Source: Thalassia testudinum
Taxonomy: Eukaryota > Streptophyta > Magnoliopsida > Alismatales > Hydrocharitaceae
DNA length: 64,000 bases
Reading direction: 5' to 3'
Assembly (NCBI GenBank): GCA_037157565.1
Contig: JAZHRO010000063.1
Span: 87,944,001 to 88,008,000 of the forward strand
Of this stretch, positions 32,201-42,831 are shown piece by piece. Position numbers and translations under genes: made by a program. Positions within the stretch are counted from its first letter, which is position 1; every line of letters starts with the position of its first letter. The notes beneath the pieces are model-generated. The model was given only the letters and a program-made list of their open reading frames with translations. It searched no databases and was not told where the DNA came from.

Positions 32201-33519
32201 TGATTACGCCAGCCGGTGTTGTAAGTGTTGGCGAAAGGGTCAGGTTTTGCATATCCTTGGACGGCTTGCACATCTTCTAGAATAGCCGATGTTGATGAAG
32301 AAGGAAGGGAGTAATCAAGGGTTGAGGGAGCAAAGGTCCCTCCTTGGAACATGGTTGGGGGTTGTTCCAAGTTTAGTTGGGTGAAGGGTTGGACCAGGTC
32401 AACATTATGTGCTCCTTTTGCTAGGGTGAAAGTCGGCAAGGGGTTCCTGGTCTGGTTCAGAAGCTCATCAATCTTCTTGTCCACCAATTCCACTCGATCC
32501 AATTTTTTGGCAATAATGTCCATGTCAACCATTCCAGAATTTGCTTGCACCTCATAAATCCCACCACGGGGTTGACTGGATCTGTTAAACTGGTTCATGG
32601 AGGCATTGTTGAGCGAATTCTCGCTCATAGACTCAAAGAGCTCAAACGCGCTCTCCTCGTCTTTGTTTAGGAAGTTTCCCCCGCATGAGGCATCGACGAA
32701 GTTCCGTAGGTTGCTATCCAGACCGTGGTAGAAGATCTGGGCCAATTGCCACCTTGGAACTTCGTGGTGTGGGCATTTCCTCAAAAGTTCATTGAATCTT
32801 TCCCACGCCTCATGAAATTGTTCCCCACCCTGGAGTGTGAAGGTAGTGATAGCTCTTCTGAGGGCATTGGTCTTTCCTATGGGGAAGAATTTCTTTAAAA
32901 ATGCATGCCTCAGTTCCTCCCAGGTGGTGATGGGTCTACCTAGGGTTCTAAGCCAATGAGAAGCCTTGTCTCTTAATGAGAAAGGGAACATCTTGATTAG
33001 AACAATATCAAGGCTAATGTTCCTAGGTTTTACTGTTCTTGCTATGCGGTCGAGATCTTCTAGGTGCTGAAAGGGGTCTTCATTTGAGCTTCCATGAAAG
33101 TGGCTCTGGATTAGACTTAATACATTAGGTTTTAGCTCAAAATCGTCTCCCCCTTCGGGGATCCTAAGGTGTGGCTCGACTCTAATGGCAGAAGGGTTAT
33201 AGAAATCACGGAGGGGTCTTGGCTGGTTCTGAAACGGTGGTAAATCAAGTGGTGGTTGTCCTGGTATGTCATTGAAAGGTGGTGGTTGTTCTTGCGGGTT
33301 CTGTAACCGTTGTATGGCTTGCATGATGGTGTGGATTTGTCGTTGCTGAAGCCGATGGTTAGCATTGATTTGAGCCTGGACGACAGCCATAGCATCTGGT
33401 GGGGGTTGATCTTCAGCCTCATCTACCCTAGGTTCAGCCATGTTTTCAACAGAATTGCGTCGCCTAGATTCCTGCCCCAAAACACACAATTCGGGATGCA
33501 GTGAGCGCCTCCCGTGCAT
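29287..33519 (-). CDS. gag-pol: Element B gag-protease-RT-RNase H polyprotein
   Basis: A 1410-residue frame starting at the conserved ATG of Athila gag (MHGRRS; C and A have MFGRRS). The gag domain lies at about residues 130-305, with KMFPFSLRDKASHWL and FHEAWERFNELLRKCPHH. I see no CCHC zinc knuckle before protease. The aspartic protease lies at about 715-850, with DLGAS at 737-741 and ILGRPFLATA at 811. Reverse transcriptase (about 930-1245) shows WVSP, VCIDYRKLN, FLDGYSGYNQ and FMDD (1171-1174). RNase H (1305 onward) has [21 protein letters not shown] and YTDHSAI. The frame stops at a TAG (29287-29289) inside RNase H, and homology continues in frame immediately beyond it. This is the best-preserved coding region in the window, although the copy is probably inactive because of that stop. 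Confidence 0.95.
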   Translation of the reverse strand: MHGRRSLHPELCVLGQESRRRNSVENMAEPRVDEAEDQPPPDAMAVVQAQINANHRLQQRQIHTIMQAIQRLQNPQEQPPPFNDIPGQPPLDLPPFQNQPRPLRDFYNPSAIRVEPHLRIPEGGDDFELKPNVLSLIQSHFHGSSNEDPFQHLEDLDRIARTVKPRNISLDIVLIKMFPFSLRDKASHWLRTLGRPITTWEELRHAFLKKFFPIGKTNALRRAITTFTLQGGEQFHEAWERFNELLRKCPHHEVPRWQLAQIFYHGLDSNLRNFVDASCGGNFLNKDEESAFELFESMSENSLNNASMNQFNRSSQPRGGIYEVQANSGMVDMDIIAKKLDRVELVDKKIDELLNQTRNPLPTFTLAKGAHNVDLVQPFTQLNLEQPPTMFQGGTFAPSTLDYSLPSSSTSAILEDVQAVQGYAKPDPFANTYNTGWRNHPNFGWTNQKLPQFQNQPRPNQQPHLPPYQQGPPVRPQYNQNRAAPPPQNQMDTLIKMMADMNQKHQEEMALVKGQLSQLLDCKQQGSLPSQPQPNPRNIINRGPNSQGFQGNPGQAHMVQPAPQTPPGFGASSSSSSQGSPHGPNASANAVTLRSGTKTQDPKWPTLPETLPDLEEAPTKDPNMEPIQTPYPEALETIKRKKNTVETEELMEIFKQVQINIPLLEAVKHIPAYAKFLKDACTPKRKPRPQAPRKVILSEQASSVISSNLPLKRTDPGAPLISCNIGDMTFDRALLDLGASINLIPTTLYHQFGFGELAPTPVTIQLADRSVKTPKGVVEDVIVRVKDFYFPVDFLVLDMEVPEKLQNAPIILGRPFLATAKANIDCDTGCMEIAFGDRKMQLDIFRATKSFDCDYIEEHDPVETLIEECLTLNSVSDHQTRSSDSPPSLPVDLCKAEYHHMTPFEEINVDQLPPFPFPSTVVPPAPELKPLPENLKYVFLGPGQTFPVIINSHLTKDQELRLTATLSEHRAAIGWTISDLRGISPTYCTHKIYLEDGARPSRQMQRRLNPNMREVVKKEIIKWLDADIIYPISDSPWVSPTQVVPKKAGLTVVTNDHGESIPTRTTTAWRVCIDYRKLNEATKKDHFPLPFIDQILERLAGQKYFCFLDGYSGYNQVAIAPEDQEKTTFTCPYGTFAFRRMPFGLCNAPATFQRCMLAIFSEMVGEYLEVFMDDFSVFGNSFDHCLSNLEKILKRCIEVNLVLSWEKSHFMVQEGIVLGHIVSHKGIEVDRAKVDLISKLPPPSSVRQIRSFLGHVGFYRRFIKDFSKLSKPLTDLLANDATFHMSPDCTQAYHTLRDLVSTAPVLQTPDWSQGFEIMCDASDFAIGAVLGQRQDKKPVVIYYASKTLDEAQRNYTVTEKELLAVVFGLEKFRSYLLGSHVTIYTDHSAIRHLLAKKDAKPRLIRWILLL

Positions 33520-34622
33520 ACACTAGAGAAGAACTGGAGGGGATGCGGAGGGCGACAGATGCGAGAAATGTGTTTCAATCAAGCACGCAAGCCTAATCCT
33601 TATGGTGTATTCCTTAGGGGACCTAGAAATCTCACAAAGGGTGATTAAGTCCGTAAGCACTAGACTTCCCTTCTCAAGGCTAATCTGGCCAGGTTGATTA
33701 CGAGGGGATTGCAGGGAAGGTTCTTCCTTTGGCTTGCGCCTCCGGTTCCATAGACCCCACAACCACGGTTGTTTGACACTGCCCCGCAGCCTAGTCACCA
33801 GATTCTACCAAGGGAATGAAAGCCAAGTGCCTAGCCGACAAAACCTCACCTTTTGAGACTTAACTCAGTCCTGCCTAGGGCACGTCTACTCAGTTTTAAA
33901 GGGCTAGGATAGTGCTTGTGCTTAGGGTGATGTGATGAGGCGTTGATTGGGGTGGTGCCTCTTAATGTTTTACTTTCAAAGTGTGTGCTTCTAGCAAAAC
34001 ATGATTTTCAAGCAAGGATTTGTTAAGATATAGTGCCTTTTTAGTGTTCATCCTTACTTAAGTACTTTTTAGGGTTGACGTGTCTTAATTTTTTTCAAAC
34101 AAGTTTCAGTGGGCACGTCAAGTTCTGCACACAACTTAGTGAAAGTAGATTTCCTTTTTGTAGAGGCTCTAAAACCCTAGTGTACTCATCCTGATAATCA
34201 TGCAGCTTCTATTAGATGAGTCGGTTTTAGGGTTGAGTGGTGCGGCCCAGGTCAACTCACGGTGGCTTCGCAAACACCACTCAAGAGAAAGAGAAAAGAG
34301 CACTCCAAGAATTTATCCAGCATATTAGAGTGTACATTTTTTTGTAGGGTGATGTGTTAAGAATGTGGGTCAAGCAATCATTCACCACGCCAATTTTTTT
34401 TAGTTTTTATGATTTTTTTAGATTTTTCACGCAAGCAAACAATGAGAGAGAGAGTACTTACTATCGGTCCTCGAGGCGCCTACTTCCTTGCTACCATAGT
34501 GGAATGCGTCGCTTCGCCGTCCATGCGCCGAATTCCTGCAACCGTCAAGTAAAAAGGAAAATAGGGCATTAGAAGCTATGAGAATGAAGGTGGAATGGAG
34601 GTGATAAAACAAATCCGTTGCC
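33520..34622 (-). other. Element B 5' untranslated leader
   Basis: About 1.1 kb between the primer site and gag. I see no open frame with family features. It holds a T/A-rich stretch near 34395 and a short GA repeat near 34444. Confidence 0.7.
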
Positions 34623-34640
34623 TCCCCGGCAACGGCGCCA
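34623..34640 (-). other. Element B primer-binding site (tRNA-Asp)
   Basis: On the minus strand TGGCGCCGTTGCCGGGGA begins five bases after the 5' LTR. It is a perfect 18-nt complement of the 3' end of plant tRNA-Asp, the primer typical of Athila elements. Confidence 0.93.
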
Positions 34641-34645
34641 AAAAC

Positions 34646-36052
34646 TGACGTGCCTTCGTGCGTGTGTGTTAAGAGGTGTCGTTATAGTTGCACTTGATAC
34701 GTCGGTTTTAAAAGAAGTAAACGGAGGGAGTCCGAGTGTCGATCTCAGGGAGGCGTGGAAATCGGATTTTGTTTACCACTTGTTGTCACGAAAAAGGCGG
34801 AGTTTTGCTTGCGAAAGAAACGGTTTTGAAAAGCGAGAGATAGAGAGAGTTTAGGGTTAGAAAGCTCTTTGGTTTTGATCATGCACTTTAAACAGAAATT
34901 AAAAAGGCAACTAAATGAAAAATAATTTCATTAAACATGCATTCATAGTTCATGGTTTACAATATTAAATACATGCTTCAACAAAAGTAAATGAAAGCTT
35001 TAAAAGAGAGAGAGAGAGGTAGAAGAGAGTGGAGAGCGACGAGGCAGCCACGGCGGTGGAGGAGGCTCCGTCGGCGGCTCGTCGTCTCCGGCGATTACAA
35101 GAGTGCCTAAGACTAGCTAGGAGAGGAGTGGAGTAGTTGCAAGTGGGAGAGGATGCCTTGAATGGTGGTAGAAGGGGGGTTTAAATAGAGTTAAGGGCTT
35201 CCTAAAAGAAGAATGTGCTTTAGCGACATCCAGAACGTCGCTAAAACCGCTTCCATATACGTCGGTGAAGGTCTTCTGCCGCCGGTCAGCCGCCCGCCCC
35301 TCTCTCTCTTCAGGCGCGATAAGTGGACGTCGAACGAGAGCCGTCCGATTGATGATCGGACGGCTGAGATCCTCCCGCGCCTGCGCTAGGATCGCGCTTC
35401 GGGCGTGCGTGCGCGCGCGCGTTTCCGCCCGGCGTGCGCGCGCGCGTGGGAGGTGGGGCGCTGTCGTCGCGCCGCGTGGCGCGATCCTAGCCGCTCGCTT
35501 CTGATCGCGCGGCTCAATTTTGCCGCACCCTTCGCCCGCAGATGATTTTCGCTCCGCGCGAATCGAACGCGCGTCGCCGCGACGCGGGCATGCGCGCTAA
35601 CCGTTGCGCCACGCCCGCGCTTTGTCGTGGCGACCGCGGGCGAGCGCGCGGATCTCGGCCGTTCGATCGAAGATCAATGGCCGAGATGCGTCTTTGGCTG
35701 GCTTGGGGGCGTGGCGACGGCGGGGGCGGGGCGACGTGGCGCGTTCTAGGCCGTTGATCTCCAGATCAACGGTCAGGATTTCTTGGGCCCATTGTGGGAG
35801 CTCCGGATGTCGGATTTGGCCGATTTTGAGTCCGTTAGACTCCGTTCGTCGTCCTGAATCCATCCGTGCGGTCCAATTGCTCATCTGAGGCCTGCTTTGA
35901 CAAATGCTTTACACAAATGGCCATTAATATAGTTTATAAGCAATCTTGGTACTTGATGCATGCAATGCTCCTATTCTACTTTATGTTGTGCCTTTTATTC
36001 TAAAGATGGGTCATATTCAACCTAATTACTACCCCCTTGCGTGGTGTTATCA
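34646..36052 (-). repeat. Element B 5' LTR
   Basis: 1407 bp, TG...CA, followed by the CCTAC duplication at 36053. It is nearly identical to 25095-26502. The transcribed part (minus strand) has a CT-rich leader, and a GC-rich U3 lies at 35270-35880. Confidence 0.95.
35180..35188 (-). promoter_or_regulatory. Element B LTR TATA box
   Basis: CTATTTAAA on the minus strand is followed by a C-rich, then CT-rich leader, as expected for an LTR promoter. The same site is in the other LTR near 25634. Confidence 0.6.
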
Positions 36053-36057
36053 CCTAC

Positions 36058-36191
36058 CTATTTAGGAACCCAACCTAATCCTAAGACCACCACCAATACA
36101 TATATATCTAGGTAGTTAGGTGAATGACTAGGTCTAGTTCCCTAGTGGTCAACCTACCCAATGGTTGTCCCTTCACCTTTCCATGAACCAC
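36058..36191. other. Remnant between B and the CACTA element
   Basis: About 130 bp of the DNA into which B inserted (continuous with 24147-25089), ending at the CACTA terminus. No feature. Confidence 0.5.
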
Positions 36192-37687
36192 CACTACAAG
36201 AAAAGATAGTTTTGGCAACAGTTTACCATCGTAGAATGTTGTGTCACTGTAACGATTTGGCGACGGTTAAAATGATGTAATGAAAATATTTCTCCTGGCT
36301 CTAGGTTTGAGATTCTTAACAATCTGTAGTGGTTATTGACTGTTGCCAAATGTATTTAGAGGCAATTACTAAACTCACCGTCGCCAAATGTTGGTACAAA
36401 AATATTTTACGCCGAAAAAGAAATCATTAAGTGAACTATATCAAACAATACCCTCACCAAAAACCTTTAGTTGGCGCTAATGTAGGTTGCTTGGGAAAAT
36501 ATTGCTATTTGGTGACTGTCAGTAACCATCGCCAAAGTTCACTTTACCGTCGCAGTACTTTACTAATTGGCAGGAGGAGAGTGGTGGCACCAAAATTATT
36601 TATTCGAAGGTAGGATTAGAAAGGTTGCCTTAACACTATTGCCGACGGTTTAAATAAAAATCGTCGCTAAATGTATGGTATTTTTTTTAAAATAAAATTT
36701 GAATTAGGGTTTATACCTATACTTACCAAACCAACATGTAAAGTAACTCACAGCAAAATAAAAATGAAAATGTAAATCACAGCACAATAAAAATGCAAAT
36801 CATTCACATATTAAAAGAGTTTAACTATTACAAAAGATAAGAAATGTTCATAAAATATATACACTACTCTAGGTTAACTATGCCACTAGCTCCTGGTTCA
36901 CCCCTATCGTCTTTGTCCTATCGTGGAGGTACGTAAAATGTTGAATGGTCAGGTTTGGATCCTCGAAGGAATGCCATCAGGTCCATTAATTGCTAGCTGT
37001 ATCGTTCTAATAACCCATTATGTTACTCCATCCTACGAGTGGCTGCTTGCAGCTGCGAGGTCACTTCCTCCAATCACTTCTCCCTCTCCACCTCTCAACG
37101 TTCCATTATCTCTATCTTCTTATTCAAATTATCCACTTGGGATGTCATCGGCGATGATTCTTTCCTCCCATACCAGGAAGAGACAATCGTCCTCCTTCCC
37201 CCATTATGGACCAAGCCTCCATGCTTCGAAGGCATCACGATCCTGAATGCCTCCTTTGGTGTCATCAAAGGCTGTAGAATGGTCGCAGAGTTCTCATCCG
37301 TGACCTCAGAAAGATGGATTAAGTCCATCATATGAGTCTGTGGATACATTTGTAATTAATTAAACATGTAAATTAGTGTAGTAAATTAGTAGTGTAAAAA
37401 TCCATGATACTTTGATGTCTCTCCTCATATGTATCATAAATCAATGCATTGGGGCCATTGAGTGTTTGCTTACTATGAGTGTACTCATAAACTCTCACTC
37501 AATCCAACTTAACACCCTTGTGCGCATCAGCCTGAAATTTTAACAGAGGAAAAATTTTTAGGTTGCATATATTTGTATGTATATATTGAATGTAAATAAA
37601 TACTTTTACTTACATATTTGACTTTTAATGAGCCAATATTAATTCGATCCAAGCAATGGGTCTGTGGTGGAGCTTGGGCCCTGTTGG

Positions 37688-38669
37688 TGGTCGAGCCCGG
37701 ATAGGTTGTGTTAATATGGCGATTTTATCGTTGAAATGAGTATAGTGGTTAACCTAAATCGAGCCTAACCATCTCTTTTACAAATTTTTTTTTTACCTGG
37801 CCTAGATTTTATCTTGGTCACTTTTAGGCCCAGGGTCGTACTCAGGGAAGTGGGATTAGAGGTGAAGAAGTTTCTACGCCTTTCCTATAACGAATCTCTT
37901 CCGTTCGTTTATTATGTTTTTGGTATTTTTCTATTTAAGATTTTTTTCTGATAATTTTTGTCCTTGAAGTACACCCTCAAAATCAGGTTCTTGGCTTTGA
38001 GCCAAATTAGGGTTCCAAAACTGGTCTTGCTATTCGCAAGATTGAGTACGTGCAAGTCAAGGATTATCTTTTCTCTTTTGTATATTTTTTTTTATATTTT
38101 TACTGGCAGGAAAGAGAAACAGAAATAAAGTAAATATAATATATATATATGTATATAGGGGTGGGGGTGGAGGTGGAGATGGCGTGTAGCACGGTGTCGA
38201 GTCGGTCGTCGTCTAGGAAGACTCAACCAATAGGACGAAATGCTGTGTGGAGTGTAGGATGGATGGGTGGAAGACGTGTGTGAAAATGCTTTCTGTATGC
38301 GTGTATCGGGGAATATTAGCAACTGGTGTAGATGTTCCCGTGATACAACGTATGGTAGGTGATATGAAAAAATATATATATGTATGTATATATGTAAATA
38401 TATATCTATATGTATATATATATATGGTTATAATTATATAAGTGTAAATGTAGCTATATATGTGTGTGTGTATATATATATATATATGTATGTATATATA
38501 TATAGATATGTAAATATATGTATAGATAGATGTATGTATATGCATATATATATATGTATAAGTATATGTGTATATATATGTATATAAATATATGTATATA
38601 TGTAAATATATATATATATATGTATGTATGTATACTAATACTTAGTTATATAAGTACTAATATATGTAT

Positions 38670-38704
<35 letters not shown>

Positions 38705-40030
38705 TATATTAGTTTATAAGTGAGTGGGTGTGTGTACGAGAGTGTGTGTGTATGTGTATGTGTATGTGTCTGTTGAGGGAGTGAGAGAGTGCTGAGAGAG
38801 AGAGAGAGAGAGCGTCTGCTGGCGTGAAGAAGCGGTGAGTTAAGTCGTCCGGGTCCAGTGGCCGACGTCTGATGGCCACGCCCACGCGCAGGCGCGTAGG
38901 TGCGTGAAGACGTGCCTGCACGTAGGAGGGAGCAGGCGTGGGAGGAAGGATCGCAGCGCACCGCACTGCGCGAAGAGGCAGGCACTGAAGTGGGCGAAGA
39001 TGTGGGTGCTGAAGCGGGCGGGAGTACATGAGAGCGGGTGCTGGCGTGTGCGGACGGGTAGCAGACGGTCGCAGCATGGAGAGAGAGCGCTTGGTGACCG
39101 GATAAGTGAGAAACTTACCGGTCACCGCACTGTAGCCATAGTGTCGTGCTCTCTAGCGTGAACAGTGGCTACAGTGCACGCTTGGCTCGTGCGACCGCCT
39201 GCTAGCGGTTCTGCATGTGTGGGCGCCGCTAAGCGAGCTGGCGTGCGCGCGGAAGGACTGCGCCGGCTGGGCCAAGGGCGGAGCTTTGCAACAGGGCACG
39301 TGAAGAGGGGCGAGGGTGGCCTGCAGGCGAGCGTAGAGGGTGCGGAACTGGCGCCTGAGGAGCGTGGAGGCCTGCGCTGCTGCTGCTGACGCCTTGCTGT
39401 TGCTGCTATGGAGCTTGAGCTTCAAAGCTTGAAGCTCTTCTCAATGGCGGCGATGGGCTAGAATGACAAAACAGAGGAGAGAACCACCACGCCCACCGGC
39501 TCTTTGATGAACTGGGCGGTGGTGGGACTCACAGTGGTGGTTATGCACCACTGTGAGTTGCTCCTGCCCGCAGCGTGGCTCTTCAAGGAGAAGAGAGGCT
39601 ACTCATGGAGGGGAGAGGGGAGGAGACAGCCTGGAAGAAGGAGGTGCTGTTGGTGTTTTTTGTGTTGGACCAGGCTCTCCTTCAAAGAAGAAAGCCGTGC
39701 CCTTTTTAAAGAGGAAGAAGGCAAGCACAGCCATGCCCTGGCTGTGCATGGCTGTGCAAGGAGTGGCTGTGCAGAGCATGGCACGAAGAAGGTCCAGCCA
39801 TGTAGCCGCGGAGAAGAAAGTCAAATAAAAATAATGATGGTGAATTTGCGAGGCGACACTTGAGGAAAACGTAATTTCAAGGCCATTTTATTCACTCTCC
39901 TCCCCTCTCAAATAAATGCATGCATGCGTTTATTTTTACAAATGCGACTATGGCTATCTAATCTACACTGGCAATGCTTGGAAATAATACAAGATGGCAT
40001 AATTGTCGGTGTATTTTTGCTATGCAATCA
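37688..40030 (-). mobile_element. Solo LTR F of the C family
   Basis: A 2343-bp TG...CA unit with perfect GTTGG duplications (37683-37687 and 40031-40035). It is homologous along its length to the LTRs of C, with the same shared start (GGATAGGTTG...TTAATATGG), the long TA/TGTATATA tract, GCAGCG-rich and CT/GA-rich parts, and the end TATGCAATCA. There is no internal region, so it is a solo LTR. It lies in the CACTA gene relic and shows that the C family inserted more than once in this locus. It is more diverged from C's LTRs than those are from each other. Confidence 0.88.
38130..38760. repeat. TA/TGTATATA microsatellite in solo LTR F
   Basis: About 600 bp of (TA)n, TGTATATA and TG-rich runs, ending in GTGTGT and (GA)n near 38800. 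The peptides of Tyr and Ile that it would encode are composition artefacts. Confidence 0.9.
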
Positions 40031-40736
40031 GTTGGCCTTATTTTTCTTAGCTTGCCCCTACAAGAAATTATCAGTAGTAAATAACAATATAATAATTTAA
40101 AACTATATATAAACAACTAATTCTTTAACTTTATCATTGGATTTCTCCAATGCTTGCATGTCTCTCTCCAAATGTCAAGCATAACCATTGGAGGCACATT
40201 CCTCAATACCTCCTTAAATGGCCTATTTTTAAAGTGCTGAAATATTTATATCAATCATTAGCAATTTTTTAAAATAATTTAGTAATTGTTATATTTTGAA
40301 ATCATAAAATTTCTTATTGTACTCTTCACCTCCTCCTTCCAACCACGGTGGATCTTGCCCTCATGTTTTAAAATATACATGGGCATGTTCAGATCAGGGA
40401 TCCAATCAAATATCACCAACAATTAGAAAGTTATTGTAAATCTTATATAAATAAATTTTATATGAGATTTGTAAAACGGATAGTGGAAACGTATTTACCG
40501 ACAGCTCACGAGTAAGTGTCGCCTTCAACTCCTTCGACACTTTTCTCCAGTTGAAGCAGGAAAGAGGCACGATCGACTTTGTAAGCGTCGCTAGCCTACT
40601 AGTGAACTTCTAGTAGTTCTTTGCTTCCTCCGAAGGATTAATCTCAATTAGGATCCTAGTGCCTACTAGTAATTTATTTAGTTCCTGATTCCTTATTGGA
40701 TCCCTTATTTTCTTACCTAAAAACTAATTATATCAT

Positions 40737-41864
40737 TGATGGGAACACCATCGTGAGCCATAACTAGCTCATTTTGATCTAATTAAGTCAGTAAATGCTC
40801 ATATATAACTGCTAGAGAGCCATAAGTCACTGCATAACCATTATGAGGGAAATACAAGAAAATAGGGTTAAAACTGCAGTTTTACCATCTTATCACGAAT
40901 GCTTTACAATCATGGGTTTTTCCCAGGGGGTAATTAAGGGTCAAATGCTCCTAAAAGTCTAACAAGTGGGTTAGAAAAAACATTAAATGGTTTGCACGTG
41001 TCTTGAGAAATAAATGACTTTTAAAATCCTAAAAATAGACTCGCTTAATTAACTGAGGTTCTGGTCACTATAAAATTCTCCTAAACCTTCTAAAATTCAT
41101 AGAAAAATATTTTCTAAGGTTTGGAACCTTCAATTTGACCATCAGAACCCATCTTGACCCAAAATAGAGTCCTAGGCTAACATTTATCCTAATTTATGAT
41201 TTTGCATAAATTACCCAGTCAAACTTGGTCAAAACCTAAATCTAACCTCACTATTGGATTTCTTGGGTTTAAATTAGGTTTGTACCAAAATTTGGGCCCA
41301 ATCTGAGATCATCTTGACCAAGTTTGCACTTTAGTCCAGTCAGACTCTTTCTATCTTTTTCATATCCTTAGCTTTTGAATTCTCTTACAAATAGCCCCCA
41401 ACTTCTTTACCTTCTTCACAAGTATGTCCCCATGTCATTTTTGGAAGGTAAAACCTTCACCGTTGAGTTTCGAGGGAGGATTTCTCGCTTGATTCTCAAT
41501 CAATCCTCAAAATTGATACGGGGATTCCTTGGGAAGTCTCCTTCCATTTGAGCCATTCCTTGGGCTCTAAGTCCTTCCCAAAAGGTCATGCAAACCTTTC
41601 AAAGGTTCAGGTATCCATTGTTGCAACCACCATCCAAGCTTGAAAGCTTCTTTCCAAGCTTGGAAGGGCGTCCTATGGCCTATAAAAGAGACTACAGGGC
41701 AAGACCGTGCTCTTCAACTAGTTTTGAGGCCAAAAACCCTCTTCCTAGCCTAATCTCCGACCTCCTCTGGCCTAGCTTCGGGGAGCTCCTCCACTGTCAT
41801 CCTACGACCTCCTAATGGCCAAATTGGGAGCGTCTTCTTTCTCCCTGACTCCCTCCGCCTCTCG
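40737..41864 (+). repeat. Element A 5' LTR, first part
   Basis: Starts TGATGGGAACACCATC and matches 62016-63140. It ends where element C is inserted (duplicated target 41865-41869). Confidence 0.9.
41681..41688 (+). promoter_or_regulatory. Element A 5' LTR TATA box
   Basis: TATAAAAG in GGCCTATAAAAGAG. The same box lies at 62960-62967 in the 3' LTR. Element C inserted about 190 bp downstream, so this promoter is cut off from A's genes. Confidence 0.65.
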
Positions 41865-41869
41865 ATAGC

Positions 41870-42787
41870 TGATTGGTCGGATCGAATAGGTTGTTAATAT
41901 GATGATTTTAACGTTGAAATGTGTATAGTGGTTAACCTAATTCGGACCTAACCATCTCTTTACAAAATTTTTAACTTGGCCTACTTGATTTTATCTTGTC
42001 ACTTTTAGGCCCAGGGTCGAACTCAGGAAAGTGGGGTTCAAGTCGAGTTTCTACGCTTTGCCTACAACGAGTCTCTTCCATTCGTTTATTGTGTTTTTGG
42101 TATTTTTCTTATTTAGATTTTTTTCTGGTAATCCTTATCCTTGAGGCACACCCTCAAAATTGTGTCCTTGGCTTTTAGCCAAAACAGAGTTCCAAAATGA
42201 GTCTTGCTATTCGCAAGATGGGGTACCTGCAAGTCAAAAATTATCTTTTCTCTTTTATATATTTTTTATCTTTTTACTAACAGAAAAGCGAACAAAAATA
42301 AAGTAAATATAGTATGTATATATATATGTAGATATTATATATATAAAGGGGTGGGGGTGGAGGCGGCGATGGAGTGTAGCATGATGTCAAGTTGGTCGTC
42401 GTCTAGGAGACGCAACCAACCGGACTGGGTGCCGCGTGGAGTGTGGATGGATGGTGGAAGATGTATGTGTCCACGCTTTTTGTACGCGTGTATCGGGGAA
42501 TATCAGCAACTGGTGCAGATATTCCTGCGATACAGCGTATGGTAAATAATGTGAAAAAATATATATATGTATGTATATATGTATATAGCTATATATGTAT
42601 ATAAATATATATATATATGTATGTATATATAATACTATATAGATGTATATATATATATGTATATATATGTATAATAATAATATATGTATATGGGTATATG
42701 TATCTTGATATGTAGATATATGTACATAGTTATATAGATATATATATGTATATATGTAGGTATATATATATATAAGTATATGTATAA

Positions 42788-42831
<44 letters not shown>

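Larger units (their letters stand above)
25095..36052 (-). mobile_element. Element B: complete young Athila-type LTR retrotransposon
   Basis: A 10,958-bp element with a perfect CCTAC duplication (25090-25094 and 36053-36057). It has two TG...CA LTRs of about 1.4 kb, a perfect tRNA-Asp primer site, a terminal polypurine tract, and one gag-protease-RT-RNase H-integrase frame broken only by a single TAG. I count about a dozen LTR differences, just under 1%. The Athila assignment rests on the gag start, the FLDGYSGYNQ and FMDD reverse transcriptase motifs, the DLGAS protease and the tRNA-Asp primer. No env-like gene is present between integrase and the 3' LTR. Confidence 0.95.
36930..40655 (-). 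pseudogene. CACTA plant transposase-type (Transposase_24/Ptta-En-Spm) gene relic, split by a solo LTR
   Basis: Exon-like pieces on the minus strand, in order: 40655-40502 (KSIVPLSCFNWRKVSKELKA, with an in-frame TAG upstream), about 40410-40300 (MYILKHEGKIHRGWKEEVKS), about 40235-40105 (VPPMVMLDIWRETCKHWRNP), then after the F insertion 37681-37610 (PPQTHCLDRINIGSLKVKYV), about 37540-37395 (RVYEYTHSKQTLNGPNALIY, then DTYEERHQSIM) and 37349-36930 (MTPKEAFRIVMP, then a coiled-coil-like tail with stops). This succession of a basic N-terminal block, a Trp-rich middle and a THxK/YEER block matches the plant transposase-associated protein of CACTA elements. Several stops and the 2.3-kb insertion make it non-functional. 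Exon borders are approximate. Confidence 0.7.
36192..40736 (-). mobile_element. CACTA (En/Spm) element, 3' part
   Basis: The element begins at CACTACAAGAAAA (36192), the standard plant CACTA terminus. Inside it are subterminal repeats GGCGACGGTT, CACCGTCGCCAAA, CCATCGCCAAAG and GCCGACGGTTT (36230-36660). A transposase-associated gene relic on the minus strand runs toward this end. The element is interrupted by solo LTR F and then by element A at 40737, so its other terminus must lie beyond the right edge of the window. It is the oldest defined layer of the right half. Confidence 0.75.

Noticed and set aside
38213..38985. Tyr/Ile-rich and Thr/His-rich frames in C-family LTRs (also near 50.5-51.2 kb)
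   Set aside because: They are translations of TA and TG microsatellites; lengths differ between LTR copies.
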